A stretch of 64,000 bases of DNA from CAWARU01 sp963805795 (GTDB lineage: Bacteria > Pseudomonadota > Gammaproteobacteria > UBA6186 > Azoamicaceae), in assembly GCA_963805795.1 (NCBI GenBank), contig CAWDVG010000001.1:806001-870000 (forward strand), in the 5' to 3' direction. A program made the position numbers and the translations under genes. Of the stretch, positions 19,203 through 27,738 are shown one piece after another. The notes under the pieces are model-generated. The model was not told where the DNA came from. It made no database searches and saw only the letters and a list, made by a program, of their open reading frames with translations. Numbering within the stretch: position 1 is the stretch's first letter; every line of letters starts with the position of its first letter.

Positions 19203-19248
19203 AATAATCATATATTTTACTGCTAAAACAGTAAAATATATGATTATT
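19203..19248. promoter_or_regulatory. perfect 20-bp inverted repeat, probable HipB operator
   Basis: Arms at 19203-19222 and 19229-19248 are exact reverse complements around a 6-base spacer; the core is TTTACTG-N6-CAGTAAA. Related half sites lie at about 19157 (TAGCAGTAAAAT) and 19289 (ATTTACTGTTA), closer to the hipB start. Position and symmetry suit autoregulation by the HipB repressor. Confidence 0.6.
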
Positions 19249-19328
19249 TGATATTAATATTGTATTTTTTTTAAAAAATTGGTATATTTACTGTTAGGGC
19301 GGCAATTATATTACATTGGGATATCTGT

Positions 19329-19580
19329 ATGTTAAATCAGTTGTTTTTTAATAATTTAGCAGAGACATTAAAATACCATAGAAAAAGAAGTGGTTTAACT
19401 CGAAATAAACTGGCAGACATGGCGGGTGTAGGTAAAACTGTAATATATGATATTGAGCATATGAAGAAAACTGTGCGATTAGACACTCTCGTCAAAGTCC
19501 TAGATATATTAAATATTTCGATTGAATTAAAAAGTCCTTTAATGCATGAATTAAGGAAGGAAGTTGATGAGAATAGCTAA
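19329..19580 (+). CDS. hipB: HipB-like Xre-family antitoxin/repressor
   Basis: 83 residues dominated by an Xre helix-turn-helix: LAETLKYHRKRSGLTRNKLA, then DMAGVGKTVIYDIEH as the recognition region. HipB proteins bind operator palindromes and form complexes with the HipA-type kinase. The first gene of a three-gene operon; it overlaps the next gene by 14 bases. The promoter region holds a long perfect inverted repeat and related half sites. Confidence 0.85.
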   Translation: MLNQLFFNNLAETLKYHRKRSGLTRNKLADMAGVGKTVIYDIEHMKKTVRLDTLVKVLDILNISIELKSPLMHELRKEVDENS

Positions 19581-19884
19581 AGTCTTAGTCAATAAACGGT
19601 TGGCAGGTCGATTAATAGAAGAGGACAGTAAGAAGGGGTATATTTTTACATATGAAAACAATTACCAAGGCCCACCCATTTCTTTAACAATGCCCATTGA
19701 TCAAAAAACATATGAATTTAAAGAATTTCCTCCTTTCTTTGAAGGTGTTTTACCGGAAGGTCCGCAACTCGAAGCATTATTGCGTAGAGCAAAATTAGAT
19801 AGAAACGATTATTTTGGGCAGCTAATGATCGTGGGAGCAGATCTGGTAGGGTCGGTCACCCTAGAGGAGGAACAAACCTCATGA
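19567..19884 (+). CDS. hipS: HipS-like protein (separate HipA N-terminal subdomain 1)
   Basis: 105 residues matching the N-terminal domain of HipA, VLVNKRLAGRLIEE onward, with FPPFFEGVLPEGPQLEALL near residue 55 and DYFGQLMIVGADLVGSVTL near the end. In classical hipBA this domain is fused to the kinase; here it is an independent gene, as in the tripartite hipBST systems where HipS is the antitoxin. The ATG at 19567 overlaps hipB; its stop overlaps the hipT start in ATGA. The separation is clean, with ribosome sites on both sides, so it is not a random break. Confidence 0.8.
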   Translation: MRIAKVLVNKRLAGRLIEEDSKKGYIFTYENNYQGPPISLTMPIDQKTYEFKEFPPFFEGVLPEGPQLEALLRRAKLDRNDYFGQLMIVGADLVGSVTLEEEQTS

Positions 19885-20828
19885 ACGAAATAAAACATAT
19901 GATATGCCCAATTACCTATGAACCTTTGCAGGAAGGTGAAAAGTACTCTAAGAAAGGACTAAAATTACTTTCTCCAAAACTACTGCTTTTAAAGGACTTG
20001 CCATTTAGTGCTAAGGAACAAAGAATGGAGGCACAACAACGTGCTGATAAAATGTCAATTCAAGGAGTACAACCCAAACTTAGTGCGATCTTAGATTTGA
20101 ACAAACAAAGTTTTGAAATATGCGATGTGGGTGGAAAATTTATATTAAAACCACCCAATGAATATTATGAAGAACTTCCTGAAAACGAAGATCTAAGCAT
20201 GCGTCTTGCTGCAAGTATGATTGAAGTACCCTTGCATGGTTTAATATATAGCATAGACGGGAGTTTAACCTACTTCATAAAACGTTTCGATAGACTGTTA
20301 AAAGATCAAAAATTGGCTGTAGAAGATTTTAGCCAGTTATCCGGTGCAACAAGAGATACCAAATATCAATCGTCAATGGAAAAAATTATTCCTATTATTG
20401 AAAAAAATTGCACATTTCCTGCGATAGAAAAATTAAAACTCTTTACAAGAACAGTCTTTAATTACCTTATTGGAAACGAAGATATGCATCTGAAGAATTT
20501 TTCTCTTATTACACGGGAAAGTAAGGTTGAATTAGCGCCAGCCTATGATTTTATTAATACGACAATCGTACTTCAAAATATTAAAGAAGAAATCGCATTA
20601 CCACTAAAAGGCAAAAAAAATAATTTGTCTAAAAATGATATTGTTAAATATTATGGTATGGAGAAACTAAATCTCAATAACCGCATTATTAACGAAACAT
20701 TAGAACGTTTTAGTGAGGAAATCCTCAAATGGAAAAAGCTGATTGCTTCTAGTTTTTTATCTGAAAAAAACAAAAAAAAATATCTGGAGGTTTTAGAAAA
20801 ACGCATTAAAATATTATGCTTAAGCTAA
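19881..20828 (+). CDS. hipT: HipT-like serine/threonine kinase toxin
   Basis: The kinase part of a HipA-type toxin, 315 residues. The Gly-rich/autophosphorylation segment is MSIQGVQPKLS at 58-68, with Ser59 at the conserved position. The catalytic loop is GNEDMHLKNFS at 198-208 (Asp201, Asn206), and the metal-binding APAYDF at 219-224. HipT of E. coli O127 phosphorylates tryptophanyl-tRNA synthetase; whether this one has the same target is unknown. GAGGAGG lies well placed before the ATG, and it overlaps hipS by four bases. It ends 2 bp from the convergent yoeB. Confidence 0.85.
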   Translation: MNEIKHMICPITYEPLQEGEKYSKKGLKLLSPKLLLLKDLPFSAKEQRMEAQQRADKMSIQGVQPKLSAILDLNKQSFEICDVGGKFILKPPNEYYEELPENEDLSMRLAASMIEVPLHGLIYSIDGSLTYFIKRFDRLLKDQKLAVEDFSQLSGATRDTKYQSSMEKIIPIIEKNCTFPAIEKLKLFTRTVFNYLIGNEDMHLKNFSLITRESKVELAPAYDFINTTIVLQNIKEEIALPLKGKKNNLSKNDIVKYYGMEKLNLNNRIINETLERFSEEILKWKKLIASSFLSEKNKKKYLEVLEKRIKILCLS

Positions 20829-20830
20829 TA

Positions 20831-21085
20831 CTAATAATGATAACGACAAGCGAATAAATGGAGTTCATTATTTTCTAGGCGATAAATTAAGCGATGTTCT
20901 TGATCAATACGGCGACTCCAACTACCTGCTAATTCGTATTTTAAGGGTTCTGGTTTGCCAATTCCTTCATAGGGTGATCTGAGTATATCCTTTATGAGCA
21001 AATTAAGACGTTTTAATGTTTGTTTGTCATTTTGTTGCCAATGTAAATAATCTTCCCAAGCATTAGGGTGAAAAATTAACTTCAC
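20831..21085 (-). CDS. yoeB: YoeB family mRNA interferase toxin
   Basis: RelE-fold ribosome-dependent endoribonuclease, 84 residues. Family marks are IFHPNAWEDYLHWQQNDK, GKPEPLKYELAGSWSRRID, EHRLIYRL and the C-terminal CRYHY, which holds the catalytic His/Tyr. It starts 5 bp after the yefM stop, as in the E. coli pair. No decay is visible. Confidence 0.95.
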   Translation of the reverse strand: MKLIFHPNAWEDYLHWQQNDKQTLKRLNLLIKDILRSPYEGIGKPEPLKYELAGSWSRRIDQEHRLIYRLENNELHLFACRYHY

Positions 21086-21090
21086 GATTA

Positions 21091-21354
21091 TTATTCCTCA
21101 TCATCAAGCTTGATTTGTCTCTCAATACCTTTACCAGCTTTGAAACTTTCTAAACTTTCCTGCAGTCTTTGTGCCATTTTTGGGCTTCTAAGTAAATAAC
21201 AGGTTTCTAACATCGCGCGATAATCTTCATGTGATAATATGACAGCATTATCACCATGTCTTCTGGTAATAATAACAGGTTCATGTTGTTCACAAGCTTG
21301 ATCGACGATAGCTTTTAGATGTTGTCTAAATTCGCTATAACTCACTGCATCCAT
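21091..21354 (-). CDS. yefM: YefM family antitoxin
   Basis: Phd/YefM antitoxin that binds YoeB and represses the operon. The sequence MDAVSYSEFRQHLKAIVDQA, ITRRHGDNAVILSHEDYRAM and the acidic C-terminus are typical. The open frame extends to 21390, but the ATG at 21354 gives the family N-terminus and 87 residues, leaving room for the operator upstream. First gene of the yefM-yoeB operon. Confidence 0.93.
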   Translation of the reverse strand: MDAVSYSEFRQHLKAIVDQACEQHEPVIITRRHGDNAVILSHEDYRAMLETCYLLRSPKMAQRLQESLESFKAGKGIERQIKLDDEE

Positions 21355-21374
21355 TATTTTATCCTCAAAAAAAA

Positions 21375-21417
21375 TTGTATATACAAGCAAATAATGTTGT
21401 ACAAACTAGTTGTACAA
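21375..21417 (-). promoter_or_regulatory. yefM-yoeB operator with TTGTACAA palindromes
   Basis: TTGTACAA occurs twice (21397-21404 and 21410-21417), and the related TTGTATATACAA lies at 21375-21386, just ahead of the yefM ATG. The E. coli yefM operator is built on TGTACA hexamers, so the same logic appears conserved. Confidence 0.65.
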
Positions 21418-21600
21418 TTTAAGAATAACAGTTAATTTGATACTTTTCAATCGGAATAGGTTAATAAAGAACAATTAATAGCCAGCTCAAGTTACAGGAA
21501 GATGATAGGTCATTCTTCAAAGGACTATTATTTATCCATAATCTCTGTATAATCAACTGACTATTGATTGAGCTGAGTAATTTATTAGAGAAAAGTTGAT

Positions 21601-23544
21601 ATGGCCATTATACGTTTAGAACAAATCTCGCTTTCTTTTGGTGAAGCACCGCTGCTGGATAAGGTCGATTTAAAAATTGAGCCTCGGGAGAGGATCTTTT
21701 TAATTGGTCGTAATGGTATGGGGAAAACGAGCTTTTTAAATGTTATCTCTGGAGATATCAAGGCTGATGATGGAAAAATCTACCGTGATTTTGGACTAAA
21801 AGTGGCTGGATTATCACAGAACTTACCTAATTTTTCGGATATTTCTGTCTACGATTGGGTAGCTTCTGGCTTGCAAGAGGTAGGCACGTTATTGCAAAAA
21901 TATCATCAATTAACGCAGGAAGGGGCTACATTATTCGAACAATCTGCAAATGAGTCTCTGCATGCAAAATGGTTAAAAGACATTGAAGATATTCAAAAAA
22001 AATTGGAAAACAATCAGGGATGGGAATACCAAAATATTATTGATACGATCATGACGCGTTTAGAATTGCCTGCAGACAAAAAAATGAGCGCACTATCCGG
22101 TGGTTGGCAAAGGCGAGCGGCTTTGGCAAGAGCATTGGTTTGCCAGCCGGATCTGCTTCTATTAGATGAACCAACAAATCATTTGGATCTAAAAGCCATA
22201 GAGTGGCTAGAAGAATATTTGTTGGAGTTTAAAGGCGCCCTTTTATGCATTACACATGACAGATCATTATTGCGCAAATTAAGTACGCGTATTATTGAAT
22301 TAGATAGAGGCAAACTAACATCCTTTGATGGTGACTATGATAGATATCTTATTGATAAAGAACAGCGCTTAGAAGTAGAAAAAACTCATGCTAGACTTTT
22401 TGATAAAAATTTGGCGAAAGAAGAAGCCTGGATAAGGCAAGGTATTAAAGCACGCCGTACCCGAAACGAAGGTCGGGTCAGGGCACTAGAAAAATTAAGA
22501 GAAGAATATGCACAGCGCAGAGTTCTACAGGGCAATCCTAAATTTTCTAATAATGCCGTGCCACTGTCGGGTGAATTAGTGGTTAAAGCCGAAAATATTG
22601 GATTTAAATATAATGAACACTATCTTGTTAAAAATTTTTCATTGAATATTTGCAGAGGCGACAAAATTGCCTTAATCGGCCCAAATGGAGTTGGAAAAAG
22701 TACTTTACTAAAAATTCTTTTAGGCGATTTGAAACCCCAAGAGGGTAAAATTCAATTGGGAACCCAACTTCATGTAGGTTATTTTGATCAATTGCGATCG
22801 AGTATCAATATGGAATTATCCGCCATAGAAAATGTGGCGGGGGGCAGAGAAACCATTTCTATTAATGGCAAAGAAAAGCATATTATTAGTTATCTTGGGG
22901 ATTTTCTATTTACCCCGGAACGAGTTCGAACACCCGTAAAGCATCTGTCTGGGGGAGAATGTAATCGTTTACTGCTTGCTAAACTATTTAGTTTACCCAA
23001 TAATTTACTGGTATTAGATGAACCTACCAACGATTTAGATATAGAATCTTTAGAGCTCTTAGAAGATATTTTAGTGAATTATAAGGGTACATTATTAATA
23101 GTGAGTCATGATAGAACTTTTGTGGATGAAGTAGCAACCAGTACCTTATATTTTAGTGGAGAGGGTAAAATAACAGAATATATCGGCGGTTACCAGGATA
23201 TTCCAATTGCTCATCTTTCCAAAATAAAATCGTCTTCCTCGTCTCAACCTCGAAGTGACACCTCGGGATCTATAGATTCTAGGGAAACAAATACCGCTTC
23301 GAACACAACAAAAACAACCTCTATCTTTAACTCCAAAATGAGACGAGAATTGGAAGAAATTCCACAGAAAATTGCTCATCTTGAAGCAGAACAACAGGCT
23401 TTGCAAGTTGAAATGGCCTCAGAAAACTTCTATAAGGGGGATAAAACTCATATCGCAGCCACTATAGAGAAACTTAAAAAAATAAACGAAAAATTAGAAA
23501 AGGCTTATCAGCGTTGGGAAGAGTTAGAGGCTTTAAAGAATTAG
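21601..23544 (+). CDS. uup: ABC-F ATPase Uup
   Basis: Soluble two-ATPase-domain ABC-F protein acting on ribosomes/DNA; Uup affects precise transposon excision. First cassette: GRNGMGKTS, LSGGWQRRAALARAL, LLLLDEPTNHLD. Second cassette: GPNGVGKST, LSGGECNRLLLAKLF, LLVLDEPTNDLD. A C-terminal coiled coil of about 70 residues (REL..PQKIAHLEAEQQAL) is typical of Uup rather than EttA or YheS. Length 647 is normal. No ribosome site as strong as in neighbours, but the N-terminus MAIIRLEQISLSFG is right. Confidence 0.92.
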   Translation: MAIIRLEQISLSFGEAPLLDKVDLKIEPRERIFLIGRNGMGKTSFLNVISGDIKADDGKIYRDFGLKVAGLSQNLPNFSDISVYDWVASGLQEVGTLLQKYHQLTQEGATLFEQSANESLHAKWLKDIEDIQKKLENNQGWEYQNIIDTIMTRLELPADKKMSALSGGWQRRAALARALVCQPDLLLLDEPTNHLDLKAIEWLEEYLLEFKGALLCITHDRSLLRKLSTRIIELDRGKLTSFDGDYDRYLIDKEQRLEVEKTHARLFDKNLAKEEAWIRQGIKARRTRNEGRVRALEKLREEYAQRRVLQGNPKFSNNAVPLSGELVVKAENIGFKYNEHYLVKNFSLNICRGDKIALIGPNGVGKSTLLKILLGDLKPQEGKIQLGTQLHVGYFDQLRSSINMELSAIENVAGGRETISINGKEKHIISYLGDFLFTPERVRTPVKHLSGGECNRLLLAKLFSLPNNLLVLDEPTNDLDIESLELLEDILVNYKGTLLIVSHDRTFVDEVATSTLYFSGEGKITEYIGGYQDIPIAHLSKIKSSSSSQPRSDTSGSIDSRETNTASNTTKTTSIFNSKMRRELEEIPQKIAHLEAEQQALQVEMASENFYKGDKTHIAATIEKLKKINEKLEKAYQRWEELEALKN

Positions 23545-23555
23545 TACAGATTATT

Positions 23556-23789
23556 ATGAACAAGTATTGGTATTCAACTCAAAACGGTGTAATACATGAA
23601 GCAATGGTTTCCCATAGTCATATTATTTTATTTGAAATTGCCGTGGAAATGAAAAGAGCCTTTTCATCTGCGGTTACTGTTACATCTGCGGTAGTAACAT
23701 TAGTTGCTGCAGCTGCGTTGGCACTAGCTGATGTAACTGGAGCTTTTGATTGGGTAACATATTACGAAAAAATTCATAATATGTCTTAG
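23556..23789 (+). CDS. small hypothetical protein with C-terminal hydrophobic segment (77 aa)
   Basis: Unrecognised. The first half is polar (MNKYWYSTQNGVIHEA). The second half is Ala/Val/Thr-rich and hydrophobic (VTSAVVTLVAAAALALAD), followed by a short tail, so it could be a single-pass membrane peptide. The ATG at 23556 lies 11 bases after uup and lacks a clear ribosome site; a longer frame starting inside uup is less likely. It may be read through from uup. Low confidence that it is expressed. Confidence 0.35.
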   Translation: MNKYWYSTQNGVIHEAMVSHSHIILFEIAVEMKRAFSSAVTVTSAVVTLVAAAALALADVTGAFDWVTYYEKIHNMS

Positions 23790-23825
23790 TTTTTTAATAT
23801 TTTGTATTTCAGTCATTCCCTTAAG

Positions 23826-24461
23826 TTAATCATAATTTATTAATTCATAAATCCCTGGCAAGTTACGATAGCGCTGCTTATGATCTAAACCATAGCCCAC
23901 GATATACCGATCTTCCAATTTAAAAAGCGTATAATTGGGTTGAAAATGAGTAACAGGAGCTCCGTTTTGCAAGAATAATACCACCGCTAAAGATTTTATA
24001 CTCTTCGGCTCTTTTTCTTTAAGTTTCTCGACAATGGCGAGTAATGTTGCACCTGTTCCGCAGGCATCATCAAGCACTAATACATTTTTCCCTTTTAAAT
24101 CTAACTTTTCTATCCCTTCTAAAATTATTTGACCCATCCTGTGCCCATTGGCATCATGAGTTGTCGCTTTAATATATTCCAAAGTAAGAGGCGTTTTTAG
24201 TTCTCTCATCAAATCTGCAGTCACGAGAAGAGAACCTTTTAAAACCATAACCAATGTTAATTCTTCTCCGAGATAATCCCGATCGATTTCTGCTGCGACG
24301 GTTGTCAATCTTTTTGCGATATCGTGTGCAGAGATCACTAATTCCAGTTCATTTTTTGCAAAAGTAATCGATGAATAAAAAACCAAAAGTAAAGTAATAA
24401 GATTGCGTAGAGAAAGCAAGGGGCTGTAAAGGTTACTTTTAGTAGAAGATCTGTTTTTCAT
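23826..24461 (-). CDS. hypoxanthine/guanine phosphoribosyltransferase-like protein with signal peptide
   Basis: The C-terminal 170 residues follow HPRT closely: VMVLKGSLLVTADLM, the PRPP loop LVLDDACGTGATL and YIVGYGLDHKQRYRNLPGI. These enzymes join a purine base to PRPP in the cytosol. Here about 35 residues precede the fold: a basic stretch, then NLITLLLVFYSSITFAKNE, a credible Sec signal with an A-x-A-like cut. There is no internal ATG before the core; a GTG near residue 43 could bypass it. It overlaps the preceding GH3 gene by ATGA, and that product is also exported. An extracytoplasmic HPRT would be unusual. Confidence 0.8.
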   Translation of the reverse strand: MKNRSSTKSNLYSPLLSLRNLITLLLVFYSSITFAKNELELVISAHDIAKRLTTVAAEIDRDYLGEELTLVMVLKGSLLVTADLMRELKTPLTLEYIKATTHDANGHRMGQIILEGIEKLDLKGKNVLVLDDACGTGATLLAIVEKLKEKEPKSIKSLAVVLFLQNGAPVTHFQPNYTLFKLEDRYIVGYGLDHKQRYRNLPGIYELINYD

Positions 24462-25810
24462 TTGTTTTCCAGGTTCAAAGCCGTTTGTGATTGAAGCCGT
24501 CTTTTTTTCAATTCTGTAATATTGTGATAAGCTCGATCAATCTCAGCCTCGCTCACTTTGCCTTCTTTCACTAACTGAGCAATGGTATTGATAACAAGAG
24601 TGGTATTATCTTCATAATTATTAGAAATAATAAACATATCGACACCTGCATTGATTGCTTTTTCAAAAGCAATATCTAAAGGATATTCTTTTCTGATGGC
24701 GCCCATTGTCATATCATCGGAGACAATCACACCTTTGAATCCCAATTTATCTCGTAACAATTCTTTCAATGTCGCTCTGGATAGTGTTCCTGGACACCAA
24801 GTGCTGCTGTTTTCAATAGGGCCTTTTTTACATTGTGTTTGATCAATTTGGCCATTGATAACATGGGTTGTCATGATTAGATCCTGATAACCATTTTTAA
24901 TAAGAAGCTGATAGGGCAATAATTCCTTGTCTTTTTGATAGGATTGTGTGACATCGACTAGCCCTATATGGGTATCGTCTTGACTGCTACCATGTCCAGG
25001 AAAATGCTTAAGTGCTGTTATAATACCTTTTGCATTGAAGGCTTTTATAAATTGCTGTGCTTGATCAGTCACTATAACAGGATTAGCAGAAAAACTTCTA
25101 CCTCTACCACCGATAATAAAATTTAAAGGATTAATATTTATGTCTAGGCAGGGAATATAATTACAATTAAATTGGCTATTGATCAATTCGTCTGCCATTT
25201 GATTAGCATATTCTTCTGTTTGAGCAAGGGCCTTTATTTTTTCTGATGGATTATCTAAGAATCTTTCTTCATTAGCGCCTAATGCTTGAGGAATAAACGT
25301 TTTTAAAGGAAACCCAAGTTCAAATGGGAGTCGATCTACTGTACCGCCTTCTTGGTCAATACTTATCAATAAGGGAAGAGGAGGTAGATGCTGTTCTTTA
25401 CGAACACGTTCAGAATATTGCTGTAGGGCTGTATTTAATTTTTTCACTTGTTCCGGATTTTGTATGTTACGATCTCTTATAAATGCCTTAGTTTTATTTT
25501 TACGAAAAGCGCGGGTAAAGAGGATAACCCCTCCTATATGATACTGCTTAATCATCTTCGCAATATTTGAATTTTCCTTAAACAAAATCCCATTGGGATC
25601 TTCCCAAAGGATTTCCCCATTAGAATCTTGTTTAAGCCCACCAAAACCCACAATTAACATTTGCCCAATTTTTTCGCAGCCTGCTTTTGAAAGCTGTTGC
25701 TCGCAAGGTTCTAAAGTAGGTATTTTAGTTTCTGTATTGGATGGCTCAAAAGGAAAAACAGAAATAATTGCTAACGTTATGAAAAAAAGATTGAGTCCTA
25801 AAAATCGCAT
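24458..25810 (-). CDS. exported GH3-family beta-N-acetylhexosaminidase-like hydrolase
   Basis: NagZ-like glycoside hydrolase of 450 residues. Family motifs are ISIDQEGGTVDRLP, ALKHFPGHGSSQDDTH (the His/Asp acid-base loop) and VIVSDDMTMGAI with the Asp nucleophile. NagZ is normally cytosolic in Gram-negatives and recycles muropeptides, but this protein begins MRFLGLNLFFITLAIISVFP, a signal sequence, so it is predicted periplasmic or secreted. The C-terminal tail is helical. Translationally coupled to the downstream phosphoribosyltransferase gene. Confidence 0.88.
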   Translation of the reverse strand: MRFLGLNLFFITLAIISVFPFEPSNTETKIPTLEPCEQQLSKAGCEKIGQMLIVGFGGLKQDSNGEILWEDPNGILFKENSNIAKMIKQYHIGGVILFTRAFRKNKTKAFIRDRNIQNPEQVKKLNTALQQYSERVRKEQHLPPLPLLISIDQEGGTVDRLPFELGFPLKTFIPQALGANEERFLDNPSEKIKALAQTEEYANQMADELINSQFNCNYIPCLDININPLNFIIGGRGRSFSANPVIVTDQAQQFIKAFNAKGIITALKHFPGHGSSQDDTHIGLVDVTQSYQKDKELLPYQLLIKNGYQDLIMTTHVINGQIDQTQCKKGPIENSSTWCPGTLSRATLKELLRDKLGFKGVIVSDDMTMGAIRKEYPLDIAFEKAINAGVDMFIISNNYEDNTTLVINTIAQLVKEGKVSEAEIDRAYHNITELKKRRLQSQTALNLENK

Positions 25811-26042
25811 TCGGTCTTTCCTATTGAATTATGCCAGATGAATATAAGCTATTGTTCTTAAATATAATTATTTTTTTGCTATCAGTCAAATTTGTTTATA
25901 ACTCTTTGCTAATAGGTCTTGCATTTCTGTTGGGTTACTTTTCTATTTTTGCAAGACTGCCCCACTCGATTGAGGGGCTTATATTATGTTATTGTAATAA
26001 AAAGATGACTGTATTTTTTGTCATTGTGAAAGGATTAAGAAG

Positions 26043-26591
26043 TTGAGCCAAGCAAAACAAGATGTCGACAATAGTTTGAATGAGTTCATAAAGGATAGAC
26101 AAAAAAACTTAGCTACCTGCATGCCGGTTGGAGCAGCAGTTCTGCCTCCGTCTAATGTTAGTATGTTATGGATGACAGACCAGGCAAATGGTCATAATGC
26201 AGCATTAAATCAACAGTTGCGGCAAAAAAAAGTGACTGAAAATTCTAATGTGACTGAAGCTGCATTTAAAGAAATTATAAGACAATTGGATGAAGCTGAT
26301 AAATGTTTTTCTAAAGAAAAATACGAAGAAGCTTATGGAAAATACGAAACTATTACTAAAATAGCTCATAGTATTCCTGTAGAGTGTATAATGACTAATA
26401 AACAGATAAAAGACTCAGTGATCTCAGCCTATATTTCAATCAAAACCATTCTGCAAGTTAGAATTGGGGAAGATATTGAAATAGAAAACAGTGCGAGACT
26501 TTTAGTTAGTATTCTAGAAGAGGCAAAGAAATTTGGCTATGTGTCTAATGGTAATAGTCCTGCTTTTAAGCTTAAACATTTGAGTAAGTAA
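26043..26591 (+). CDS. hypothetical helical protein (182 aa)
   Basis: Unrecognised. The start is TTG at 26043, with AAAGGATTAAGAAG just before it. The N-terminal 70 residues are polar. Residues 80-175 form helices, including ADKCFSKEKYEEAYGKYETI, which resembles a TPR/MIT-type helical hairpin. No signal peptide or membrane segment. It is preceded by about 230 bp of AT-rich DNA and followed 17-23 bp later by the aldo/keto reductase, so the two may be co-transcribed. Possible effector; function unknown. Confidence 0.5.
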   Translation: MSQAKQDVDNSLNEFIKDRQKNLATCMPVGAAVLPPSNVSMLWMTDQANGHNAALNQQLRQKKVTENSNVTEAAFKEIIRQLDEADKCFSKEKYEEAYGKYETITKIAHSIPVECIMTNKQIKDSVISAYISIKTILQVRIGEDIEIENSARLLVSILEEAKKFGYVSNGNSPAFKLKHLSK

Positions 26592-26614
26592 TTAATTTTA
26601 ATAAGGAAATGGAT

Positions 26615-27502
26615 ATGAAAAATGAAATGAATATCAAAAAGAGAAAACTAGGTCACTCGGGATTGGAGGTTAATCCCATTGGCTTAGGAACAATGCCCCT
26701 ATCCATTCAAGGTCGTCCATCAGAAGCTTCTGCTATTAAAGTATTGCAAGCTGCTTTTGAATCTGGGATTGATTTTCTGGATACTGCAGATGTCTATTGT
26801 CTCGATGCGCATGATATCGGTTATTGTGAACGTCTTATTGCCAAAGCCATTCGTAGCTGGCCAGGCAAAAATAGAATAATAGTAGCAACGAAGGGTGGAA
26901 TGGAACGCCCTCAAGGTGCCTGGACAACAAACGCAGACCCAAAACATTTAAGGCAGGCTTGTGAGGCCAGTCTAAAAGCCTTAAATATCGAATCTATCGA
27001 TCTTTATCAGCTTCATGCTCCTGATCCTAATGTCCCATTTTCTGATTCCATTGCTGAATTGGCTAAGCTAAAGGAGGAAGGAAAAATTAAGCATATAGGG
27101 CTTTCGAATGTATCTGTTAAAGAAATTAAACAAGCAAGAAAATTAGTTGAAATTGTTTCTATACAAAATCATTGTAGCTTACATGATCTCATTCCTTTTG
27201 AAGATGGTGTCATTGAATATTGTGATAAAGAAGGTCTAGCTTTTTTTCCTTATAGTCCTTTAGGTGGAATATCGGGGAAGCTAAGAACCGCAAATCACCC
27301 CGTTATTTCAAAAATTGCCAGAAATAGTCATGTTAACCCTTATCAAATCGCTTTAGCCTGGTTATTAGCCAAATCTCCAGTAATTATACCCATTCCTGGT
27401 GCAAGTAAAATAGAAAGTGTCGAGAGTTCTGCAGCAGCCATGCATATCTCCCTGTCACCGGAGTTAATAAAAGCGATCGATGATAGAGTTTTTATGCACT
27501 AA
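26615..27502 (+). CDS. aldo/keto reductase
   Basis: TIM-barrel NADPH-dependent oxidoreductase, about 295 residues. The tetrad is visible: Asp and Tyr in FLDTADVYCLD, Lys in IIVATKGGM, His in LYQLHAPDP. The cofactor end has IPIPGASKIESV. The N-terminus KRKLGHSGLEVNPIGLGTMP is typical of the YajO/Tas-like group. Two ATGs (26609, 26615); the second has AAGGA at the better distance. Substrate unknown. Confidence 0.9.
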   Translation: MKNEMNIKKRKLGHSGLEVNPIGLGTMPLSIQGRPSEASAIKVLQAAFESGIDFLDTADVYCLDAHDIGYCERLIAKAIRSWPGKNRIIVATKGGMERPQGAWTTNADPKHLRQACEASLKALNIESIDLYQLHAPDPNVPFSDSIAELAKLKEEGKIKHIGLSNVSVKEIKQARKLVEIVSIQNHCSLHDLIPFEDGVIEYCDKEGLAFFPYSPLGGISGKLRTANHPVISKIARNSHVNPYQIALAWLLAKSPVIIPIPGASKIESVESSAAAMHISLSPELIKAIDDRVFMH

Positions 27503-27738
27503 AAAATAGGGCGTCGCTGTCTTTTGAATATGGGATTTGTAATTGGATGTGGGATCTGCGATGAAATAACTGTACTTATATATAGTCAAATTTCTAAGTC
27601 AATAATTGTAGTTATCTTATTTTCAAAGTAATAAATTTATGCTAAAGTCGTCTTTGGTGATTTTTAAGAAATTATATTAGGATCTATATCAAGATCCTTA
27701 TCATTATTTTATTAAAATTAATAGTCTTGAGGTTCACA

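Noticed and set aside
25965..25985. GCCCC...GGGGC inverted repeat as a terminator
   Set aside because: The stem needs a two-base bulge and there is no T run; too weak to list.
25831..26046. Hydrophobic 71-codon open frame between the GH3 gene and the helical protein
   Set aside because: No ribosome site, unusual residue mix, and it overlaps the start of the next gene.
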